The notes under the pieces were generated by a model. That model saw only the letters and a program-made list of their open reading frames with translations. It did not search any database and had not been told where the DNA came from. A stretch of 64,000 nucleotides of DNA from Lineus longissimus (taxonomy: Eukaryota > Nemertea > Pilidiophora > Heteronemertea > Lineidae), in contig NC_088310.1 in NCBI RefSeq assembly GCF_910592395.1, positions 1,309,501 through 1,373,500 on the forward strand, in the 5' to 3' direction. The translations under genes were made by a program, and so were the position numbers. Positions 1-8,913 of this stretch are shown here, piece after piece (the stretch's first letter is position 1; each line of letters begins with the position of its first letter).

Positions 1-2
1 AC

Positions 3-821
3 TGGTGGGACGTTCCGGACTACGTCTACACGAATTCGGACGCGTTGCAATTGGCTGTGATGTACGGAAATATAGAATACGTGGCGTATTTTCTTGATGA
101 TGAGTTGATCCGTGATTCTCTAGCCCCCGCCTGCTGTCCCATCATATTGATGGCCATCAGTATTGGAGCAGACGACATATTGGAACTCATCTGTCAGCGC
201 GTGCAGAAGGCGCAAATCCTCTGCAAAGGCGTTCCATATATCGACGCACGTGGCTGTATAATGGAGGAGGGGAAAACCCCGCTACATCTTGCAATTCAGC
301 TCGGAAGGGTACACGCTTGCAATATATTATTGAAATATGGTGCCAATCCAAATGTGACTGATATGTACGGTTTAACGGCGTTAGAACGTGGTCTGCAAAC
401 TCTTCTCATCTCCAATGACGAGCTGGAGAACTTGCTACAGACGGCGACCAGGCCTGACTTCACTGAAAAACATCCCGTTTTTCTTCAGCTGAAGAAAAAG
501 CGGCAAAGTATCTTGTTAAATCTGTTGGAACTTGGTGATTTTATGATAACAACAGACAGAGAATCCGTCCCTTTCTTACGAGGATTGTTGAGAGACTGTT
601 TTAACATTTTACCGCAGGAGTTTTTGGGAGCGTTGCTTTACTTGAATCACCTGATGGAGAAGCTATTCGAGCCCCCAAGCCTTGTCCGGCTCTGCAGATT
701 CAGTATCAGGAGTCAGCTAAGGTATCGCCATCTTCCCCATGCCGTGGAACATTTGGGACTACCCCCTTACTTAGCAAAGTACGTGCTGCATGACATCAAG
801 GAGGCTTTGGTTACGTTATAG
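3..821 (+). CDS. ASB-like ankyrin repeat and SOCS box protein (3' part)
   Basis: The frame is open from the left edge and ends at TAG 819-821, so only the C-terminal part or last exon of the gene is present. The translation opens with an ankyrin-like stretch (DALQLAVMYGNIEYVAYFL). A canonical ankyrin repeat follows (GKTPLHLAIQLGRVHACNIL, then LLKYGANPNVTD). The C-terminus has the SOCS-box pattern: PSLVRLCRFSIRSQL, then LPHAVEHLGLPPYLAKYVL. Ankyrin repeats plus a C-terminal SOCS box define the ASB family. In that family the SOCS box binds Elongin B/C and a cullin, and the ankyrin repeats select substrates for ubiquitination. The member (ASB1-18) cannot be assigned. A 156-bp inverted-repeat element begins at the base after the stop codon, so the 3' UTR starts inside a transposon remnant. 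Family assignment is firm; the substrate is unknown. Confidence 0.85.
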   Translation, partial: WWDVPDYVYTNSDALQLAVMYGNIEYVAYFLDDELIRDSLAPACCPIILMAISIGADDILELICQRVQKAQILCKGVPYIDARGCIMEEGKTPLHLAIQLGRVHACNILLKYGANPNVTDMYGLTALERGLQTLLISNDELENLLQTATRPDFTEKHPVFLQLKKKRQSILLNLLELGDFMITTDRESVPFLRGLLRDCFNILPQEFLGALLYLNHLMEKLFEPPSLVRLCRFSIRSQLRYRHLPHAVEHLGLPPYLAKYVLHDIKEALVTL

Positions 822-977
822 CCGGTGTAAAAGTAAAAAGTGTCCCCCCTGGAAAAAGTGTCCGGCCCTATTGTATTCTGCAGACCCTGACCATCAATAG
901 CTCAGAGATTGAAGCGCATAATAGAATCCTTTGTTCCCGGACATTTTATCCTAGGACATTTTAAACTTCTACACCGG
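822..977. mobile_element. MITE, CCGGTGTA family, copy 1
   Basis: A 156-bp element. Its left end CCGGTGTAAAAGTAAAAAGT and the reverse complement of its right end CCGGTGTAGAAGTTTAAAAT match as imperfect terminal inverted repeats of about 45 bp. Two more diverged copies lie at 2161-2351 and 63678-63849. There is no coding capacity, so it is a non-autonomous DNA transposon. No convincing target-site duplication is visible. It abuts the ASB-like stop codon. Confidence 0.7.
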
Positions 978-2160
978 GATACCGACAGAGGGTTTGAGGT
1001 TAAAAAGCATCTGTGATATGTTTATTATTTTACATGTACAATGCATACTCAGGATATCCCACAGTGCTAGTCAAGGTACTTTGTACGTTGTATGCTTTTT
1101 TGTACGTTGTAATGCATGCATACTCTCTTTATGCAGCAGTTTAAACATTGTTGATGTAGATTTCTTTAAAGGGGGACACTAGCTATAGGCAGAAGCTACA
1201 TGTAAGTGGTTAGTTTAGTTGTTTTCTACACTCCGCTCTGACAAAACGAGTCGAGTTGTTGCACCATTATTTATGTATAATTCGCATCTGGTTGGCCAAA
1301 GAAATCGTCCAGAGCCGAGAGATTCATGTTTTTTAAAAATATTATAATAACACTTAACTTATTCTGAACAGTTTACACATACTTAACTTATTTAATCGCA
1401 TTGCACCAAAATGAGTATTGTTTTATTAGTGTTTTAATCACTGATTATAATGAATATGAGAACACGGGTACAATGAGTCTTCTTTTAATATACTAATTGT
1501 TGATATTGTATGAATCGTATACACGTGTATATATATTTATTCCAAAATGTCATGAATTTTCTTCCAGGGTAATTGACATACAGGTTCCCATGACGTCCTT
1601 GTGGTCCACCACACTGCTATTGTAAATACACCGGGTCTTATTGAAGCCTAGAAGCTGTGAAATGCACACCAAATTGCACATAAGTGAATAAATCCTCATG
1701 TTTTTGAGAGTACATATACCTTTGTCTTCTTGCATCAATTTTCTCCCTCTCTAACGGCTACATGTTGCATTACATGTAGCCCACATGTTGCATGCATTGC
1801 ATTACATACGCAGATGGAATGAAAGACACTGCCATCGGTTCATAAACCAAAATAATAACAACACAGTGCAATTGTACTACGAAAATCTATTCTTGAGAGA
1901 TCTATCCTCGAAAACAGCGACCCATCTCGGACAAACTATCAAACACCTTATCAAATATATTTGCACAAATATAACAATACAGTTCCTAGCACCAGTTCGT
2001 CCAATTTATGGAAAGGTGTAGAAAAATAATGGAGCCCCGTTGTGATGACAACATGTAACAACAAATCAGCTTTAGCTTGCATGGACAGAGACCTCAGCGG
2101 TTCCAATGTAGTTTCCATTCTTACAAAATTGGCCTCATCAGGACAAAGTCAAAACCAGGG
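978..2160. other. Intergenic, no gene seen
   Basis: AT-rich spacer between two copies of the CCGGTGTA MITE family. Only short open frames without recognisable domains are present. It may contain the 3' UTR of the ASB-like gene. Confidence 0.5.
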
Positions 2161-2351
2161 CCGATGCAGAAGCAGAAAATGTCCCTCTGGAAATAGTGTC
2201 GGGCCCTATTGTGTTCTGACGGATTGTGGTACATACATATATTGTTCTGATTATATTGGGGCCATGACCGTCAGAAGCTAAGGGATTCAAAGACACAATA
2301 TAATCCTTTGTTCCCCAGACATCCTGGAACATTTCCAACTTCTAGACCAGG
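2161..2351. mobile_element. MITE, CCGGTGTA family, copy 2 (diverged)
   Basis: Shares the left terminus (CCGATGCAGAAGCAGAAAAT), the core around GGCCCTATTGTGTTCTG, and the right terminus (AACTTCTAGACCAGG) with copies 1 and 3. It is longer because of about 35 extra internal bases. It is more decayed than the other two, which suggests an older insertion. Confidence 0.6.
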
Positions 2352-2535
2352 ATGTAACTTGAAAGAAACCAGTACAGTGTCCTCATATCCAATGAGTGAA
2401 GAAAAGTGTTTATTTGTGACACTTTCCCAACGAAAAATCTCAAGTTTTACACACTACAAGAATACAGCCTATAGATTACAGCGTTCATGGCAGTATCGTA
2501 ACGATAATAGGCCCTACCAAAGTTAGGAGATTCCT

Positions 2536-2541
2536 TTTATT
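2536..2541 (-). terminator. Possible polyadenylation signal of Rho-like gene A
   Basis: TTTATT on the plus strand, AATAAA on the minus strand, about 110 bp past the TGA of the minus-strand Rho-like gene A. The position is typical for a poly(A) signal; usage is inferred. Confidence 0.4.
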
Positions 2542-2648
2542 TACTCGGCGGTGCTTTGCACCAGATCATTCTCTTTTGAAAAATCCGATTACGAGAATCG
2601 TTTTTTGAAAACCCTGCAACAACTCTACATCTGTGAGTGATGATTATA

Positions 2649-4567
2649 TCATCGATCAGGACTGAAGCACTTTGTGAATATGTTCGTCTTATCCTTCTTT
2701 TTCACCGGGTTTAGAGCCGCGACTATTGCCGTGTCGAAAACGGCCTTGAGATTCTTCTGCGTCAAGGCGGAACATTCCTCGTAGGCGTGCACCTTCAGCC
2801 GCCGGGCAAGAGACTCGCCCTGCTCCGTACTCAGCGGCCGAAGCTTCTTCTTTTGTAAATTGTCTAAGGTATCTTGGTCCTCCCTGAGGTCAATCTGAGT
2901 ACCCACAAGGACGATTGGGCAAGATTTAGGCGCGTGCCGCCGCAGTTCCTCGATCCATGTCTCGGAGACGTTCTGGTACGATACGGGGTTTATCACGGAG
3001 AAACAGCACAGGATGACGTCAGTTCCGGCGTATGTCAAGATCCGGATCTTGTCGTAGACATCCTGAAAGGAAAGACTTGATTGATAGGTCAATGATTGGA
3101 TGTTCTTGTTTAGGTGTGATAGGTATCACAGGTCAGAGGGAACACTATATTACATTGTATTAAAAACTACTTCTGGTGCACTAAAAACTTTTCATCTCGA
3201 TTAACATCTTGACCCACAATTTTTTGTTTGTGGAGCTCGATCGCATGAGAGCCAGGATGCTCGATTATACCACTATAGGCCTACTCACCTGACCAGCTGT
3301 GTCAAAGAGTCCTAGTTGTAGCCGACGATTGGACATCAACACGTCAACTGAAAGAAAAGAGAGTTGACAAATTGTGATCGTCCTGCAGCTGAATTAACTA
3401 AATCTACTATAATTATTGTGATGGCGGAACTTCTGCCACGCTCCCTATACGGTAACTCTTTGTCAAAGCCCTGGCCGCCCCTTGCAGGTGAGGGAGTATT
3501 CGCAAAGTCCATGATCGTTCGAGCTCCTGATCACGATGCCGAACAATGGGACAGGCGTTCGCGTTGGTGGTTCGGGGCATTTGCGAAAACTCACTGAAGT
3601 AACCACCTGTACCTGGGAATGTTTCATTTTTTTGCAAAGCCCATGCTATATGCCCAATGGCAAGCATGACCCAGTCACAATGAAATAAATGGCCGTTCGC
3701 AGCACCAGGATATCCTGGGTAGGCCTACTTGGGTATAGACTGCGTGAGATTCACCTCTTCACATCGATGCGTCAGGCCTATGTTAAGAATAGTCGAGTAT
3801 GGTTAGGCCGACAATGAACGTGTTGGACAATGCTTGTACATGTACAACTAATAAATATGACTTGGCTCAAAAGCTGTGTGTATGGCCAATCAACGTGCAC
3901 ATGTAGGACAGCACTTCATCTACAAGATAGTCTTGTGTGGCTTCAATCATTGTGGAGGATAGCACTTTCTCCACAGATAGTCGTGTATGGCTAAGGTGTG
4001 GGACAGTGCTTCATCCACAATATAGTTGTGTATGGCCGAGGTGTGGGACAGTGCTTCATCCACAGATAGTCGTGTATGGCTGCAATCAACTTGTGGGACA
4101 GCCCTTATAATTTAACCACAAGTAGTTACACTGAACTTTGTATTAAAATCCACAAGTAATCAGATCGATCAGGGTTTAATCCGCTGATAGGCCTCCGTAA
4201 TAGTTGTACGTGTATGATATACGTGTGTGGCAGCATTATAGGAATGCCAGAAGCTTTCAGTGGCTTTTAGCGGTATCGGCTAGTTACAGGTTCAGTTTGT
4301 GTCTACTACCTGTAGGCCAGCCTCTCCATCTTGTACTGTATACATACACTATACAGCATGCGTGTACGGAAATGGATTTCGAGGATGGTTATCAAAAAGT
4401 GACTCAAAGATGGACTTACCGGTGTAATTGTCGAATACTGTTGGGACGTAAGAGGTCGGGAACTTGTTGGATGCGTAACTGTACAGCATGCAGGTTTTCC
4501 CGACACCCCCATCCCCGACCACAACACATTTGATGGTACTCGTCTCTGTTGGCTCTGTCGTAGACAT
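2649..4567 (-). CDS. Rho-family small GTPase A (Cdc42/TC10-like, no CAAX)
   Basis: Three coding exons on the minus strand: 4567-4420, 3347-3289 and 3062-2649 (148, 59 and 414 nt), joined by GT-AG introns in phases 1 and 0, giving 206 aa. All G-box motifs are visible: G1 GDGGVGKT, switch [11 protein letters not shown]3 DTAGQ, G4 GTQID and G5 ECSALTQK. The Rho insert helix region [20 protein letters not shown] is present. TQID and TVFDNY place it near Cdc42/TC10 rather than RhoA. The P-loop has Gly where Rac/Cdc42 have Ala13. The protein ends in a basic stretch and then TKCFSPDR, so there is no terminal CAAX box for prenylation. It is presumably a GTP-switch regulator of the actin cytoskeleton. 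It is a tandem paralogue of the gene at 6156-7665. Intron 1 carries a minisatellite. Confidence 0.9.
3516..3597. repeat. Interspersed repeat shared with 9189-9270
   Basis: About 80 bp around GAGCTCCTGATCACGATG and GAACAATGGGACAGGCGTT recurs with substitutions and a small indel at 9189-9270. It lies in intron 1 of Rho-like gene A. No termini or coding capacity are recognised; it is a dispersed repeat of unknown class. Confidence 0.5.
3850..4140. repeat. Intronic minisatellite, ~57-bp period
   Basis: Four to five diverged units built on GTGTATGGC, then GTGGGACAGTGCTTCATCCA, then CAGATAGTC. The two central units (about 3980-4080) are most alike and the outer ones are decayed. It lies in intron 1 of Rho-like gene A. 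Confidence 0.6.
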
Positions 4568-6155
4568 TCTAACTTCTGGTGAACGAACATGTATGTTATA
4601 ATGACCTATCCTCCCTACGTGTAATGACTAGACGATATGTGTGTTACTGTTAAGCAGTGTCCTGCATATTAATTATGATACAGTGTAATTCTATAGCCCC
4701 ACTTCCTACTTACTAGTCATTCGGGGAAGACCATACATGTCATGCGTCACCAACCTTGGCTGTCCCGCATACAGTCTATGAGATGTTAACACAATGAGTC
4801 AACAATTATAATAGTAAGTCCATGGGATGGTCGTCCATGTGGGACGAGATTGCTTCATGAAAATAAAAATACTCCAATCACACAACTACAGACTGTGACA
4901 CATTGTTGTGAATCTATAGCATGTTCAGTTGGACTCTATTTGCAAAACATTTTTAAGTTTTGATCTGACCTACTTATACTAACCACTGGGCGAAATAGTT
5001 TTTTCTTATGAATTCCATCAATAAAGGTATTGACTCTTCCGTTATATTATACCTTTTATAAATTGAAATGGAATGGGAGATTCATATTTTACCAGCGAGT
5101 TCTTATAGAGCCGTTAGGCAGACGTTACATAGAGCTTCACGCTTCACTCCTCACGCCTCATGCTTCACGGTTCACTCGTGAACCGAGGAATTTCCAAGGT
5201 ATTTCAATGAGCCCTGTTACATCGGAAAAAATGAGGGCCTAAGTTGAAATGCCTTGGAAATTCTTCTGTTCACGAGTGAACCGTGAAGCATGAGGCGTGA
5301 GGAGTGAAGCGTGAAGCTCTATGTAACGTCTGCCTTATTGACAAAGACGATGGCTTCGGTGTGTATGACTGTGAATATATTGAGCACAACATCAGCACAA
5401 CAACCACGTGGACTTCTACGTTCGCCGCTTTTCATGCCGATCCACCGTATAGTTGTGTATAGACTTTGGGACTGATATTCACCGCCGATAAGTCGGCATG
5501 CCGCTTTTCGGCTAATAGACGTATTTTTCCCTAATAACGCATACAATTAACTTGGAGTTGTCCAAGATATTGGTCCGTCGTCAAGTCTAATGGGAGTTTA
5601 CTGAAAGGCTTATGTGCACAGATGAAGTATTTCTCGCCGGGTTTCGCTGGCGGTTGTGCATTTGAGTCAAAAAGAAGACTATAGCTATAGATAGAATATT
5701 ATCGTGTTATTGATGTAAAAATGACATATACAAGTATAAAAGTTATATACGACGTGTAGATATTGCGGAAATAAATACTTATAATCACGTTTTGTAAAAA
5801 GATTTGCCTAATCCAAGTCGATATCACAAAACCTATCAGCTCGCCATCTGGTAATCCTTGAGTTGAGGTAACTACGGGTTCAAGTGGAAGAACGAATGCT
5901 GACAATACGCCAGCACCCGGATTACGTATAAGCAAGTTCCGCAGGAATGAGATTATAAGTACGAAGGCGATTTATGCCACAATATCAGAAGCTGGCATCC
6001 AGTGTTTCTCGGAATATTAGAGAGATACGAGCTAAAGGTCAAAACCCTTGCCGTTTGTCCTGCAGTCACGGTCAAGAGCACCTAAAATATCTGATATTAT
6101 CACAGTGTTTAATTATCACATAAATGCAAAGTCCTGCTGGGAACTGACGGAAAGT
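4568..6155. other. Spacer between the tandem Rho genes
   Basis: Contains the upstream region of Rho-like gene A and the 3' flank of Rho-like gene B, with a foldback element at 5117-5334. No other gene is supported. Confidence 0.5.
5117..5334. mobile_element. Foldback MITE with TTA target duplication (PIF/Harbinger-like)
   Basis: A 218-bp near-perfect inverted repeat. The left arm starts GGCAGACGTTACATAGAGCT and runs about 90 bp; the right arm is its reverse complement ending CGTCTGCC. The arms surround a short unique loop near 5205-5245. Direct TTA trinucleotides flank it at 5114-5116 and 5335-5337. GG-starting termini with a 3-bp TWA duplication are typical of PIF/Harbinger elements; the superfamily call is an inference from ends only. 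Confidence 0.75.
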
Positions 6156-7665
6156 TCATCGTCGCGAACTCGGCAAACATGACCGAAAGATGTTCATCTT
6201 TCCCGCTGGTTTCTTTTTCGGTTCCAACACAGTCAGAATCGCTTGATCGAAAACATTTTTGAGTCCTTTTTGCGTCAGCGCCGAGCATTCCACGTAACAG
6301 TCGGCCTTTAATCGCTTTGCCAATGTCTCGCCCTGCTCAGTCGTGATCGGTTTCTGCTTCTTCTTCCTGAGGTCGTTGATAACTTTACTGCTGTCCCTCA
6401 AGTCCGTCTGAGTTCCCACTAGAATAACGGGTGCGTTTTTGTGAGTGTTTCTTCGGACCTCTTCGATCCAGGTTTCGGCGACGTTGGTGTAGGATGTCGG
6501 ACTGACCACCGAGAAGCACACGAGGAACACGTCAGTTCCGGGGTAGCAGAGCAGCCGGAGGTTATCGTAGGCTTCCTGAAAGACGGAGCATGTGAGATTT
6601 TTATAAGGATTAAAATCGCCGTTATTATAAAGCGAACAATATCAGGTTTCTAGGAATCATTTCCAAGACAAAACCGGGGAGTTTCACAAATGTCGCAAAT
6701 TAAAAATTGACATAAATGTACATATAGGCCTACAATTAGTACAGTATATAAGTACAAATGTCGATTTGCCTGTAGGCCTACACTTGGCTCAGTCGTGCGG
6801 GAGTTTCCGCATCCGATTGAACAGAAGTACTCTTACGAATTGAATCATAATTCATATTAAAAAGCGTCACCAAACATTCTATACTGACCAGCTCTGTACG
6901 TTCGCAGAATAACTAGATGGGCGAAATTGCTGCTAGTCCGCGAACCAGCTGCATCACTCGAGTTGGGAAACCCCCTCACAACGATTGACAAAATACAGGC
7001 ACCAAAGTTTCTTCGATACAATGATTTAATGCGGGTTTAATGAGAAATAAAAGTTGGAGAGGGGGTCAAACTCACCCCTGACATTGTTAGGACTGTGAAG
7101 CACACTGATTGATGGTGGACGATACCTTAAGCAGACAACAATTCAATAAAAAAGATGTACTTACCTGCCCAGCTGTGTCGAATAGCCCTAGCGTCACTAG
7201 CGAGTCTCCGACGGTGAGGTTTACTGAAAGAGTACGTTAGAAGACAATTAGTCAGTAAGTCAGTAAGAGTTTTATAAAGTTTTATAAGTTTAATAGTACC
7301 TCCATGGTCTTATCGTTCCCGAACTGTTAACCAAACTCGTAAGCTGATTCGTCGTTTTATGGTTTATTGCGCTTCATTACTTCTTATGCCTTGAACCGCG
7401 GTTCTTTCAAAACTGCAGAAAGACACACACGGGAGCTGATCTGTCGGGTTACGAAGCCTTATTACCGTGAATGCAGCCTCATTTATGAAAATCTAAAGAT
7501 TTCACAATGAACTGAGTAATTACCTGCATAATTATCAAAGACTGTTGGCACATAAGCTGTTGGGAAAGTATTTGATGCATAACTGAACAGCATACATGTT
7601 TTCCCTACACCACCGTCTCCTACAACCACACACTTCAAGGACACGACTTCGTCGGTTCGAATCAT
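6156..7665 (-). CDS. Rho-family small GTPase B (Cdc42/TC10-like, no CAAX)
   Basis: Coding exons on the minus strand are 7665-7524, 7223-7165 and 6575-6156 (142, 59 and 420 nt), again giving 206 aa with the same intron positions and phases as gene A, which supports tandem duplication. Visible motifs are G1 GDGGVGKT, switch [11 protein letters not shown]3 [16 protein letters not shown]4 GTQTD and G5 [15 protein letters not shown]. Switch II reads [11 protein letters not shown], closer to canonical Cdc42 than gene A. The tail is basic (KKKPAGK) and ends SCLPSSRR: a cysteine sits seven residues from the end but there is no CAAX terminus. Catalytic Gln61 and Thr35 equivalents are kept, so nucleotide switching is expected. 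It is divergently arranged with the cpRAS gene. Confidence 0.9.
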
Positions 7666-8012
7666 GTTGAAAGATATCGTATTGAATAAACTAGTGTCGT
7701 CTGGTGGAGAGATTTCTGTCTTACTGGTTTATTTGACAAACCGCCATGAATATGAGTGCTCCGTGGGCTATTTTTAGATATGCTATATTTAACAGTGGGA
7801 AACACAAATTTATTCGTGACGTCACATATGCAGCGGGAACGTCACTTTAGTCAACCTCGCTTTCAGGCTACTGTTCGTTTATACCAATTGGTGTAGGCAC
7901 ACTAGTATTACTGAATGTTCATAGGAACGAGATAAAACATGAATAATGAATATCGATTGAGCCAGGTCAGCACTTGCGTGGTTCTAAATATAGTATGTGA
8001 TCGAACGACTGG
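7666..8012. promoter_or_regulatory. Divergent promoter region (Rho B / cpRAS)
   Basis: Spacer between the ATG of minus-strand Rho-like gene B and the inferred first exon of the plus-strand cpRAS gene. It contains a perfect CRE palindrome TGACGTCA at 7817-7824, about 150 bp from the Rho start codon. CRE sites bind CREB/ATF-type bZIP factors; activity here is inferred. Confidence 0.4.
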
Positions 8013-8020
8013 TATATATA
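8013..8020 (+). promoter_or_regulatory. Putative TATA box of the cpRAS gene
   Basis: TATATATA lies 25-35 bp ahead of a short candidate 5' UTR exon that would end at 8084 before GTAAGC. This fits the acceptor at 8899-8900 just upstream of the coding start. Promoter assignment is inferred. Confidence 0.4.
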
Positions 8021-8609
8021 TGAAACGATATTGCACCACGGCCACATGCCTTTTTGAGAGTCTAGCTGTCAGAAGATAGGCAAGGTAAGCATTGTAGTTA
8101 GTTAACCTTTATTCATTCGGACAGTGTTTCATGTGTAGCCAGAACTGACATCCCTCATCTAGCTGGGCGCGGCGTCGGCCGCGTGACTGCATCCCTAACT
8201 AAGAAGGGGCTACTGGCTCTGGGGACGACGAGATTAGGGGATGGACGATTCTCTTCAAGAATTGATTAGAAGTTGCGAGTGTGCATCCCCCCCCCGCCGG
8301 TGGCGAGGCTCAAAACGCGCTGCCCGGTCATGACTGTGCCGATCGGCTAATTGGTCACCCGGAGACCACTTTGCCTCTATTCCCCCTTTAACATACCAAC
8401 AATGCTTACATGAAAGAATGTATGACAATATCAGCAAAACAATGCTCCTAATTAAAGCCAGACAACTGGTTTCATGAGAACAGTGCCCGGGCCGCTTTTC
8501 GGTAGATTCCAATGGATCATGCAGTTGATTGGGAACAACGTTTACATAGTGTTGGCCGCCATCACGTCACGATGTATTGTAACTCTGTCGGTCTTACATT
8601 ACTGTAACG

Positions 8610-8688
8610 TGACGTCACGCGACGTCTTCGTAAACGTTCTCCCCAATCAAGTGCAGGTTTCGGGAACGTTGGCCAACCGATGACGTCA
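8610..8688. promoter_or_regulatory. Two CRE palindromes upstream of cpRAS coding start
   Basis: Perfect TGACGTCA octamers at 8610-8617 and 8681-8688 lie in the inferred 5' UTR intron of the cpRAS gene, with a third at 7817-7824. The sequence is direct; regulatory use is inferred. Confidence 0.35.
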
Positions 8689-8913
8689 TCAACTGAGTCG
8701 TCAGGTCAATAGCGCGGGGAATCTTGATATGACTCGAGACACGACTGTCGACCAGCAAATACATTATATTGTAGTCGGGTCAATAGCGCAGAAAATCTTC
8801 AGTAAAGACACGACAGTCGGGCGAATAATAATTTTCAAAAATATAACTTCTGACCAGAACTGTCACTACTTCAAAATACAAACCGCTCTTTTTGATTCCA
8901 GGAGCTATCAAAA

